A stretch of DNA of 64,000 nt from Pseudomonas sp. GD04091 (lineage in GTDB: Bacteria > Pseudomonadota > Gammaproteobacteria > Pseudomonadales > Pseudomonadaceae): assembly GCF_029836165.1 (NCBI RefSeq), contig NZ_JAOEBG010000012.1, positions 1 through 64,000 of the forward strand, given 5' to 3'. The position numbers and the translations under genes are program-made. Numbering within the stretch: position 1 is the stretch's first letter; each line of letters opens with the position of its first letter. The notes below the pieces were generated by a model that did not search any database, was not told the origin of the DNA, and saw only the letters and a program-made list of their open reading frames with translations. Positions 35,465-43,475 of this stretch are shown piece after piece.

Positions 35465-38400
35465 TTAGGTTGCGTCTGAGGTATCGCCGGCGCACTTGCG
35501 AGCTGGCAAGGAAAACTCAAGTTTTCCATCAGCTCGGATTTCGGTCAGTTGAACGCGAAGTATGTGCCCCACGGAGTAATGGCTTAGCACAGTCGGAGAG
35601 GCAGGCAGTTTGCTGCGGTGGAGCAGACCGTTATGACCGCCAATCCGCAGAAATATGCCATAGTCCTTTACACCCGTCACATGCCCTTCGTAGGTGTCGC
35701 CGATGGTCAGAGGCTCTGGGCTGTTGTCCGTCGTCAAGCCAGGCTTGTCCATACTGACCTGAACAAAATCTCTATCCGGATTTAGCGCATGGACAAAAAA
35801 GGAATATTCACGTCCTTTTACTCGGCGAACGCTACCGCGACTATTTGGCCAAACTGCCGCCAGCCCGATCTCCAGTTCAACGGAACAAGCACTAGGCTTG
35901 ACAGCCATTACAGTCCCTTTCACGGGTAGCTGCTCATCTAGGCAGCGGTGTGCTTCAGCCCACGCCGGTAACTCTCTACGTGAGTGTAATACTTGTAACC
36001 AATCACGGACTTCGGGCAGAAGCCCGGTGTCAGTCTTCAGGTGACTTACCAACGTCACCGTTCTGAACCAGTGCCCGCTATTTGGACAAGCTTTTATGCG
36101 ATCTCCCAAGTTTCGAGCGAAATCCGTGGATGCTGGATGCCGGGGGGCTACGGCAATGAATTTTGCAGCGAGGAGTGGCCACTCGGGTTTGATTTTGGTG
36201 CCTTCAAGCCAAGCTGCAGCCTGCTCGATGAAGTCAGTAGCTTCGAAGCGCTGAGTGAGCATCGTTTCACAAACAAATCCCCACTCCTTGGTATCTTCTC
36301 GCCCGACCAGCCACCCTGCACCAAGGCGCAATAGTTCTTCGAACGAAATGTCTTGGGGTAGGGATTTACCCTGCGCCAGTAAATCTTGCCAGACATGTGC
36401 CCAATCGGCCTGGTCTTCACGTCCGACCAGCCATCCTGCGCCGAGGCGCAGTAGCTCGCCGAGCGCCATTTCTTTCGGCAGGAACTTTTCCTGAGTTAGT
36501 AATTCTTGCCAGATAAAGCTCCACTCGGCCCTGTCGTTGCGCCCGGCCAACCACTCCACTCCGAGACGAACCACGTAGCTGAATAGCATTCTTTCAAGCA
36601 AAGAGTCGCCCTGTGCCAGCAAAGCTCGCCAGACATAGCTCCACTCGGTCCGATCTTCGCGTCCAGGCAGCCAATCTACTCCGAGGCGAAGCAGATCGTC
36701 GGGTGGAGTATCTTGGGGTAGTGACTTACCCTGTATCAGCATGGCTTGCCAGACGTAGCTCCACTCGGCTCGGTCTTCACGGCCGGCCAACCACCTTTTG
36801 CCGAGGTATAGCAACTCGTCGAGTGGCATGTCTTTTGGTAAGACCTCACCTTGGTCCACCAAGGCTCGCCAGACATAGCTCCACTCGGCTCGGTCTTCAC
36901 GGCCGGCCAACCACCTTTTGCCGAGGCACAGTAACTCGTCGAGTGGCATGTCTTTTGGTAAGACCTCACCTTGGTCCACCAAGGCTCGCCAGACATAGCT
37001 CCACTCTGCCCAATCTTCGCGTCCAGGCAGCCAGCCTCTGCCGAGGCGCAGGAGCTCGTCGTTGTCTATGGGCAGTGACTCACCCTGTTCTAGCATGGCT
37101 TGCCAGACGTAGCTCCATTCGGCGCAGTCTTCACGCCCGGCCAGCCAGGCCACGCCGAGGCGTAGTAACTCGTCGAGCGGCATATCATCGGGTAGAGATT
37201 CAGACTGCGTCAGCAAGGCGCACCAGACATGGCGCCATTCAGTCCGGTCTTCACGCCCCTCCAGCCATCTTGCGCCCAGGCGTAGCAACTCGTTGAGCAG
37301 CATGCCTTTTGGCTGCGCAAGCAAGGTTTGCCAGACATAGTTCCATTCGGCCCGGTCTTCGCGGCCGATCAGCCATGTCCGTGCCAAAGCCGCCAGTTCA
37401 TCTACCCGTAGCTTGCTCTGTTGCGCCAGGGCATACAGATCTTCGAATACATAAGCCCAGTCGGGGCCGTCTTTCGCACGCAGACGAACAAGACCCAACG
37501 TCAGTACAGGATCGGCTTCCCAATCCAATCTACTGTTAGCAGGCAGTAGTTTCTTCCACACAAAATGCCAATCAGGACGGTGGAGATGGCTTTGAAGCCA
37601 ACCCAGTCCCATTTCCCGCCAGGCAGAACTACGACCAGGATCGTGCTGTAGGCAATGTTCCCAATCCAAAGACCAATTAGGATGGGAAATCTTCAATGGG
37701 TCCGCTAAGTGTTCAGAAGCCCAAGCAAACAGCTCATCATGATGCGGATAGCTTTCGGCCAGGCGACTCCAGCAGCTTGACCAGACCTTGTATGCTGAAT
37801 CCAGGCTAATCAGCGCCTTGTCGAGCAAATCTGCGCCTAGCACTTCGGCAATACAGGGTGTTGTCGTCGCCCAACATGCCCAGCTGGTGGTTGCGTCCGC
37901 TACGCCGTCCTCGTCAAGTGCCAGTTGCGCATGTTCGGTAGCCCATGACCTGGCGCATTCGCGGGCCAAGCGGGTGCGGTCCACGGTGTTCAAGCGTTCA
38001 CTTGTCAGAGCGTCCTCGCGCGCAGAAAACACGCGCAGCAGTTGTGATATCAAGCTTTTCCCACGCTCGGCGAGCGCCCGCCGGAAGATGGCTATCAGAT
38101 CGTTGGTGAAAGCTTCGGCATTGGCTGGCTTGCGCAATGAACGATACAAGGCATCGGCCAGATGCGGATGGGTAAGGCGAACGATTTTTCCTTCAGTTTC
38201 TGCCTCCAGCAGGCTGAAGTCGCCTTCTCCATTCAAGGTCGCCAGATTTTCGCGGTCTTTGTCGGATAACCAATCATAGGGCGCACGAAGGTAGAGTCGA
38301 TTCATCGCCAAAGGCAGGCGTAGCGCTTCATCGAGACCATTGAGATGCACCCGCTCGGCAAAACGCTTTGCAAAGGCTTGCAGATCACCGTGCGCCAGCT

Positions 38401-39742
38401 CCACTGCCAGCGAGACGAACAGGCCATTATCGTCTCTTGACGCTTGGGAAAAGGCTGGGCCGTGTCGTGGCGCCTGACCGGTGCGTTCGCGATACCAAAC
38501 CTCGATTTCGGCTGCTTCGTTTGCGGCAATGGTTTCCACGGTTTCACGATGAAGATCGAAACCACGGTAGGCGGAGTCCTCCTTGAACGCGTCCGCGAAC
38601 TCAGCAGGGCCACACGTCAGGATCATCGGCCATGCCTGGTGACCACGTTCGTCGATGAACTCGCCCAGGCGACCTAGATCAATCCGAGTACGCGCATCGC
38701 GGTCGTAAAGATCATCGATGGCAATGAAGTCCGGCCACCAATCGGCAGGAGCTTTGGCGATGGCCCGCATGGCAGGTTCCAACAGTTCGGCTTGCCCTTT
38801 GAGCCAGAGAACTCGCCAACCTTCGTTGACCAGTCGCTCTACTGCCTGCAACAGCAACACACTCTTGCCGACACCGGAGCGACCGCTCAGCCAGAAGACG
38901 CGCGCCTCGCTCTTGAGGTCGCGCAGGCTAAGGTCCTTGCGCGCCAGTAGTGTGGCATGCAGTGCATCCAGACGATGGGAGCGCGGCATGTATTGCTGGT
39001 CGCGCATTCGTGCCAATGTGATCTCACGCCCGATCTCCAGCGACTGGCTGGGTTTATCGCTGCATCGAAAATCCGCTGAAGTCAGCAGTTGCCCTGGTAG
39101 CCCCGGCCTCTGCCGAGCTTGCGTGAAACGTTCGAAAATTTCGTCACGAAGACGCTGTGCGTCTGCAGGATTGGGTGCACGACTCAAGGCACGATCCAGC
39201 GCGAAACGCAGGAAGCCGTAAGGATCTTCCAAGTGCTTCCATACAGTGACAATCGCTCTCCACCATGGATCAGACTCCAGACGTGGTGGTAAAAGCCGAC
39301 CTTCTTGAAGAAGTGCATCGATAGTCGAACGTGCGGGGTGCGAGTGCGAAACATGGCTCCACTGCAACGCGGCATCGCCCTTGGACGCGACAAGCTCGAA
39401 CTTCACCTGATCGCGCAGGTCCGGGTACTGCTTCGCCAGGAAACTGTCGATGGCTTTGACTTCGGCGGCGGCATCCTTGAGGGTTTCCCCCGTCAAGGTT
39501 CGCTTGACCTGGATGCACACCAAACGCTCACCTTCGGTCTGTCTGGCCAGGTCTGAAAGCGCTTCCAGGAACAGCTGGCCGCCCTCATCGAGCGCCCGCC
39601 CTTCACCTCCAAGAGATTCGGCAAACTCGGCCAGGTAGCAACGCAACTGGTAATCGAATCCAGCCAAGGCATAGATGCCGCCGAGTGCTCTGCGCGATTC
39701 CTCTCGCTCATAAGCAGAGAGGATTGATGTCAAATTTTCCAT
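35465..39742 (-). CDS. Nuclease-STAND NTPase-Trp repeat-S1 protein, candidate antiviral sensor
   Basis: The protein has 1425 residues. Residues 20-120 resemble DUF4297/Cap4-type PD-(D/E)xK nucleases: GFDYQ at 28-32, E60/D64, and CIQVK at 76-80. A P-loop NTPase follows, with Walker A GRSGVGKS (287-294) and Walker B DFIAIDD (338-344); its STAND class is inferred. About residues 725-1190 hold some twelve repeats of 37-40 residues built on EWSYVW, LDELLRLG and WLAGRED. The C-terminus is an S1 RNA-binding domain (1345-1412: YEGHVTGVKDYGIFLRIGGH), preceded by a second S1-like segment (1273-1331). Domain order matches Avs defence proteins, but the S1 end does not. Start: ATG 39742; a TTG at 39784 is possible. 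GC is visibly lower than in neighbours, suggesting transfer. Confidence 0.8.
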   Translation of the reverse strand: MENLTSILSAYEREESRRALGGIYALAGFDYQLRCYLAEFAESLGGEGRALDEGGQLFLEALSDLARQTEGERLVCIQVKRTLTGETLKDAAAEVKAIDSFLAKQYPDLRDQVKFELVASKGDAALQWSHVSHSHPARSTIDALLQEGRLLPPRLESDPWWRAIVTVWKHLEDPYGFLRFALDRALSRAPNPADAQRLRDEIFERFTQARQRPGLPGQLLTSADFRCSDKPSQSLEIGREITLARMRDQQYMPRSHRLDALHATLLARKDLSLRDLKSEARVFWLSGRSGVGKSVLLLQAVERLVNEGWRVLWLKGQAELLEPAMRAIAKAPADWWPDFIAIDDLYDRDARTRIDLGRLGEFIDERGHQAWPMILTCGPAEFADAFKEDSAYRGFDLHRETVETIAANEAAEIEVWYRERTGQAPRHGPAFSQASRDDNGLFVSLAVELAHGDLQAFAKRFAERVHLNGLDEALRLPLAMNRLYLRAPYDWLSDKDRENLATLNGEGDFSLLEAETEGKIVRLTHPHLADALYRSLRKPANAEAFTNDLIAIFRRALAERGKSLISQLLRVFSAREDALTSERLNTVDRTRLARECARSWATEHAQLALDEDGVADATTSWACWATTTPCIAEVLGADLLDKALISLDSAYKVWSSCWSRLAESYPHHDELFAWASEHLADPLKISHPNWSLDWEHCLQHDPGRSSAWREMGLGWLQSHLHRPDWHFVWKKLLPANSRLDWEADPVLTLGLVRLRAKDGPDWAYVFEDLYALAQQSKLRVDELAALARTWLIGREDRAEWNYVWQTLLAQPKGMLLNELLRLGARWLEGREDRTEWRHVWCALLTQSESLPDDMPLDELLRLGVAWLAGREDCAEWSYVWQAMLEQGESLPIDNDELLRLGRGWLPGREDWAEWSYVWRALVDQGEVLPKDMPLDELLCLGKRWLAGREDRAEWSYVWRALVDQGEVLPKDMPLDELLYLGKRWLAGREDRAEWSYVWQAMLIQGKSLPQDTPPDDLLRLGVDWLPGREDRTEWSYVWRALLAQGDSLLERMLFSYVVRLGVEWLAGRNDRAEWSFIWQELLTQEKFLPKEMALGELLRLGAGWLVGREDQADWAHVWQDLLAQGKSLPQDISFEELLRLGAGWLVGREDTKEWGFVCETMLTQRFEATDFIEQAAAWLEGTKIKPEWPLLAAKFIAVAPRHPASTDFARNLGDRIKACPNSGHWFRTVTLVSHLKTDTGLLPEVRDWLQVLHSRRELPAWAEAHRCLDEQLPVKGTVMAVKPSACSVELEIGLAAVWPNSRGSVRRVKGREYSFFVHALNPDRDFVQVSMDKPGLTTDNSPEPLTIGDTYEGHVTGVKDYGIFLRIGGHNGLLHRSKLPASPTVLSHYSVGHILRVQLTEIRADGKLEFSLPARKCAGDTSDAT
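36270..37350 (-). repeat. Tandem 120-bp coding repeats in the STAND gene
   Basis: About nine units of 111-120 bp encode the EWSYVW-LLRLG-WLAGRED repeats. The copies at 36757-36876 and 36877-36996 differ at only three positions, so they result from a recent duplication. Other copies are diverged. The array is in frame and purely coding. Confidence 0.85.
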
Positions 39743-39847
39743 AAGCAGATGATCGCAGAACTCTTCTATGAAACGTAGGCGCAATCGAAGGTCGTCTGAT
39801 TTTCACCTTCGCCAGTTGCAGGAGGCGAGAGTGGTTAAGTGCTTTGC

Positions 39848-40402
39848 TCAGCGAGGAAGGACCACCGGAACGATGATCGGCGTAGGCGGCGCCGGCGGTG
39901 TCATCATCCCTTCACTTTTCACCACCTGGATTCCGCGCTTGCGGAGGGTTTCATACACGCGCTCGGTGGCGCCGGTGTCGTGATACCCGCCGTCATCGAT
40001 CATCACGCTCAACGCGCTTTGGCGGCGCTCTTCCATGAGCTGTACCTGATTGGTCCGGAAATACGACTCCAGCGCGACCTTGTTCAGTGTCGTCAGGTCG
40101 ACTCGCAGGAGTTCCGTGTACTTGAGGGTCGAAGCATCCCAGCCGAGGACGCGGAGTTCGTCCTGGGTCAGGGCGAAGGTGCAGAAATGGTAGGTGCCGG
40201 TGGTGGAGCCGGGGGTGGAAATCAGCAACGAACAGCGGCCGTGCTGCAGGATCGGGCCCTTGATATCCGGGAAGTCCTTGGTGACCTGTGTCGCGAACTG
40301 GGCCCGGTCGTAGTAGATGGTGGCCCGGTCATAGGGGGTGGTGTTGCAGCCGGAGAGCAGAACGGCCATGCCCAGCGACAAGCTGGCGAGCACTTTGCGC
40401 AC
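39848..40402 (-). CDS. Lipoprotein of unknown function
   Basis: The protein has 184 residues. A lipobox (AVLLSGC, Cys at 19) marks it as a lipoprotein. The body contains YDRATIYYDRAQFATQVTKD and ends in a Pro-rich tail (MMTPPAPPTPIIVPVV). It lies 105 bases upstream of the STAND gene on the same strand, and its codon use is ordinary for the genome. There is no sign that it belongs to the defence gene. Confidence 0.75.
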   Translation of the reverse strand: MRKVLASLSLGMAVLLSGCNTTPYDRATIYYDRAQFATQVTKDFPDIKGPILQHGRCSLLISTPGSTTGTYHFCTFALTQDELRVLGWDASTLKYTELLRVDLTTLNKVALESYFRTNQVQLMEERRQSALSVMIDDGGYHDTGATERVYETLRKRGIQVVKSEGMMTPPAPPTPIIVPVVLPR

Positions 40403-40527
40403 GGATCACTTCCTGTAAAAGCGTGTGGATACGGGGTTCAGGTAGAGGCCCAGCGAACGGAACTGGGCCTTTAACCGGCGCAAGAGTAATGTGCTTGAAG
40501 GCATAACGCTATCATTGCGTCGCACCG

Positions 40528-40644
40528 CTGTAGGAGCGGCCTTGCGTCGCGAACGGGGCGCGCAGCGGCCCCAGATTCCGAGCCACCATCGAAATTGCTG
40601 GGGCTGCTGCGCAGCCCTTTCGCGACGCAAGGCCGCTCCTACAG
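40528..40644. repeat. Inverted pair of REP elements (BIME-like)
   Basis: CTGTAGGAGCGGCCTTGCGT (from 40528) is repeated in inverse at 40618-40644, with inner GC-rich arms GGGGCGCGCAGCGGCCCC and GGGGCTGCTGCGCAGCCC. This is a second REP family, different from the copies at 2620 and 48624. It lies between the ridA stop and the lipoprotein promoter. Confidence 0.85.
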
Positions 40645-40657
40645 AAAATTTGCCGCT

Positions 40658-41041
40658 TCAGGCCGGCATCGGCACGCAGGCGTACACCACCAGTTCTACC
40701 AGCATTTCCTCCCGCGCCAGCCCTGCCACCACGAGCGCCGCGCGGTTGGGGTAGGGCGCCTGGAAATACTGCGCGTACAAGGCATTGACCGAGGCCAGGT
40801 AGCTGCGGTCGGTCACGTAGATCAGCACCTGGGTCACCGCATCGAGCGAGCTGCCGGCGGCCTCCAGGGTGTGGCGCAGGTTGTCCAGGGTCTGGCGGGT
40901 CTGGGCTTCGATGCCACCTTCGACCACCTGACCCTGGGCATCGATGGGGATCTGCGCGGTATAGAGCGTGCCGTTGCCGATCACGGCCCATTCCAGCGGG
41001 GCCTTGGAGGCGTACAGGTCGGTCTTGATCGCATGTTTCAT
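40658..41041 (-). CDS. RidA family protein
   Basis: The protein has 127 residues of the RidA/YjgF/Rid family (NGTLYTAQIPIDAQGQVVEG, then AALVVAGLAREEMLVELVVYA). Archetypal RidA deaminates reactive enamine intermediates using a conserved Arg; the usual C-terminal IEAxA block here reads LVELVVYA and the Arg of NRAALVV is kept. It is the last gene of the BCCT operon. Its presence hints that the pathway makes an enamine or imine intermediate. Confidence 0.87.
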   Translation of the reverse strand: MKHAIKTDLYASKAPLEWAVIGNGTLYTAQIPIDAQGQVVEGGIEAQTRQTLDNLRHTLEAAGSSLDAVTQVLIYVTDRSYLASVNALYAQYFQAPYPNRAALVVAGLAREEMLVELVVYACVPMPA

Positions 41042-41063
41042 GGGGCTTGTTCCTGAATGAAGG

Positions 41064-41753
41064 TCAGTCGGCATCGCTACCCCCTCCGGCACCGTGCCGG
41101 CGCGAGGCTTCGCTGCTTTCGACCAGGATCTGTTCGGCCAGCTGCCTGAGTCGTTGCCAGACGGCCTCATCGACGACGAAGCCCTGAGGGGAGGCGGGCA
41201 GGGGGCTGGCCAGCGGTCGAGGGCCAGCGGCCTGCCTGCTGAACAGCACGGTGATGCTCTGCTCGAACCCGTCGTTCGCGTTGGCCGCGCTGTCCAGTTG
41301 CAGCTGTGCGGCGCCGGCGGCAAATGCCGCCCGGTGCCGCTGGCGCGCATCGTGCCAGTGGGCCTGTACCTCCAGGCCAGTTTCAGCCGCCCGGCTGAGC
41401 AGGCCCAGCAACAGGATGCGGTTGTGGCAGTGATGGATACGCAGCACCGCCTGCCCCCCGCGCAGCGCCTTGGCCAGTGCCATTTCCACGGCGGTGGCGG
41501 CGCAGCGCAGCACGCTCTGGCCATTGGCGTCGAGCACCAGCAGGGCGCGGTCTTCGTAGCGCAGGGCAAAGTCCCGGGCGGTTTCACGCTGCAGGTAGTC
41601 CAGGGCCTTTGCCAGCGTGCCGATACCGTCCAGCCCTTGCAGCTGCAGCCAGCCGACCAGGTCCGCGGCGTCCTCGCAATCGCCTGCGGCGAAGCCCATG
41701 CCTTCGAAGGCCTTGCGGCACATCACCTGTATTTCGTTGAGCGAAACGCGCAT
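41064..41753 (-). CDS. DUF3726 domain protein
   Basis: The protein has 229 residues. The N-terminal segment VSLNEIQVMCRKAFEGMGF followed by GDCEDAADLVGWLQLQGLDG identifies the DUF3726 family, which recurs in operons for amine or betaine use. No catalytic motif is evident. It starts one base after the stop of the upstream 572-residue protein, so the two are coupled. Function unknown. Confidence 0.75.
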   Translation of the reverse strand: MRVSLNEIQVMCRKAFEGMGFAAGDCEDAADLVGWLQLQGLDGIGTLAKALDYLQRETARDFALRYEDRALLVLDANGQSVLRCAATAVEMALAKALRGGQAVLRIHHCHNRILLLGLLSRAAETGLEVQAHWHDARQRHRAAFAAGAAQLQLDSAANANDGFEQSITVLFSRQAAGPRPLASPLPASPQGFVVDEAVWQRLRQLAEQILVESSEASRRHGAGGGSDAD

Positions 41754-41754
41754 G

Positions 41755-43473
41755 TCAGTGGTCCCCCTGCGGCAGCACCGCGAAGTTCCAGTCGTCGGCG
41801 AACGGCTGGCCGATGTCGCTGACCAGCGGCGCGCCCTGGAACAGGGTGATGCGCACCCAGCGGCTGGACTTGGGGTCGAACTTGCCGGCGCCGAAGAACG
41901 CCAGCTTGCAGCGCAGCAGGTGGATCGGCAGCAGGTCCTGGGCCAGCAGGTTGGTGCGGATCTCGCCATAGGCGGTGCCGGCCATTCCCTGCAGGCGACG
42001 CACCGTGCCCTTGAACGCCGGATGGGCGATCAGGAAGTGCGCGGTCAACGCCTGCGGGTGGCTGTGCAGGTACTCGCGCAGCGCCGTGTGGCAACGCTGG
42101 ATATTGCGGGCGATGCCCAGCTGCATTTCCTTCTCGGCCCCCGGTTCTTCGTGGCGCATGCCCAGCCTTGGCTCTTCTTTTTCGGCGGAGCGATACCAGA
42201 AGAAGTGCTCGGCCCGCAGGTCGCTGAAGTCATAGGCCAAGGCCCAGTCGTACTGCTGCTCGATCAGCTCGCCCAGCTGCGCCAGGGGCATCTGCGCATC
42301 GAGGCGCCAGCCTTCGGTCACGCCCATCTGCTCGGCCAGGGGCGTGACCTGATCGGGATACAGTTCCAGCAACACGCTCACCAGCAGCTCCTGGCAACCG
42401 ACGCCGCCATGGGCTTCGCTCCAGGCCAGCAAGCGCGGCCAGAGGTCATCGCGGCAGGGCTGGCGGGCCAGCCAGTCGGTCAGCGCGGCAAGTTCGGCCA
42501 GGGTCTGCCGGTTCTGCGCGTGCTGGCGCGGATCTTCGGTCTGGGTCTGGGCCAGGTGTTGCTCGGCACGTGCCAGCAAGGCCTGCATGCGCACGAGCAA
42601 GGCAGGCTGTGCCGGCTGCGCCAGCACCTGGGCCAGGGCGGTTTCCCGGATGGCGATCCAGCGTTCCAGCAGTTGCGGATGGTTGATCAGGAACGGCGCC
42701 ATGCCCAGCCCGGTGGCGTTGCCGACCCCCAGGTAGCGCTGCAGCGCAGGGGCCAGCCGCACCGCCCGTTGCGGGGCGAGCGCCCGGGCCATGTGTTCGA
42801 TCTGCTCGATACTGAAGTGGCGCAGTAGGTAGACGGTGAACATCTGCGCGCTGAACGGCTGGGCGAAGTCCTCGTTGCCCTGCAGGCAGGCGAAGTCGGC
42901 GATGCCGAACTTGCCGTTGCCGTACACGGCGGTGGTGCGATACAGGTAGCCCACCTCGGCCAGCTGGCGCGGGTCCGGCTGCTGCCCCTCGGCCAGAGCC
43001 GCGAGGAACCGGTCGAAGTTGCGCAGGCTGCGGTTGGCACGGGACAGCACCAGCACCCGGGCATCGAAGCGGCCGGCCTCCTGCAGCGGCACGTTGCGTT
43101 GCAGGTCGGCCAGTTGCGCGGCATCCACGTCGCCGGCCACCAGCACGAAGGTGACGTCCCACTGGTCGGCGATGACCCGGTCGCTGCGTTTCTCCGGCGG
43201 CAGGTAGGCCGAGAAGATCACGCAGTGGTAGTGGGCGTTCGGCGTGTCGATGCGGTAGATGGCGGTGCCAAAGCCCTCGCCGTCGAGGTCGAAGCGGGCG
43301 CGGCGGATCTGCCAGTGCTGGTTCATCATCCGCCGCATGCTGGCGCGCACGAAGCTCAGCGGGCTCTGGAAGTGGCTGCCCAGCCGGGCCAGGTCCATGA
43401 CCTGGCCGGCGCGGCGCAGCGGGTAGGGGGCAAGCACGGTGTCGGTCATTGTTGTCGTACCAGGATGCATCAT
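41755..43473 (-). CDS. Conserved protein of unknown function in the BCCT operon
   Basis: The protein has 572 residues from the ATG at 43473; ATGs at 43470 and 43449 are alternatives. It is soluble with no signal peptide. Recognisable stretches are HYHCVIFSAYLPPEKRSDRV, VLVLSRANRSLRNFDRF and YRTTAVYGNGKFGIADF. I do not know the family. It is tightly packed between the BCCT transporter and the DUF3726 gene, with which it must be co-expressed. A catalytic role in breaking down the imported compound is only a guess. Confidence 0.7.
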   Translation of the reverse strand: MMHPGTTTMTDTVLAPYPLRRAGQVMDLARLGSHFQSPLSFVRASMRRMMNQHWQIRRARFDLDGEGFGTAIYRIDTPNAHYHCVIFSAYLPPEKRSDRVIADQWDVTFVLVAGDVDAAQLADLQRNVPLQEAGRFDARVLVLSRANRSLRNFDRFLAALAEGQQPDPRQLAEVGYLYRTTAVYGNGKFGIADFACLQGNEDFAQPFSAQMFTVYLLRHFSIEQIEHMARALAPQRAVRLAPALQRYLGVGNATGLGMAPFLINHPQLLERWIAIRETALAQVLAQPAQPALLVRMQALLARAEQHLAQTQTEDPRQHAQNRQTLAELAALTDWLARQPCRDDLWPRLLAWSEAHGGVGCQELLVSVLLELYPDQVTPLAEQMGVTEGWRLDAQMPLAQLGELIEQQYDWALAYDFSDLRAEHFFWYRSAEKEEPRLGMRHEEPGAEKEMQLGIARNIQRCHTALREYLHSHPQALTAHFLIAHPAFKGTVRRLQGMAGTAYGEIRTNLLAQDLLPIHLLRCKLAFFGAGKFDPKSSRWVRITLFQGAPLVSDIGQPFADDWNFAVLPQGDH

Positions 43474-43475
43474 GT

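Noticed and set aside
36270..37350. Regular 120-bp repeats that could suggest a CRISPR or satellite array
   Set aside because: Units are contiguous, in frame, and encode a coherent protein repeat; there are no spacers.
39848..40402. Lipoprotein gene as a partner of the STAND gene
   Set aside because: Separate spacing, ordinary base use and an envelope location; nothing ties it to defence.
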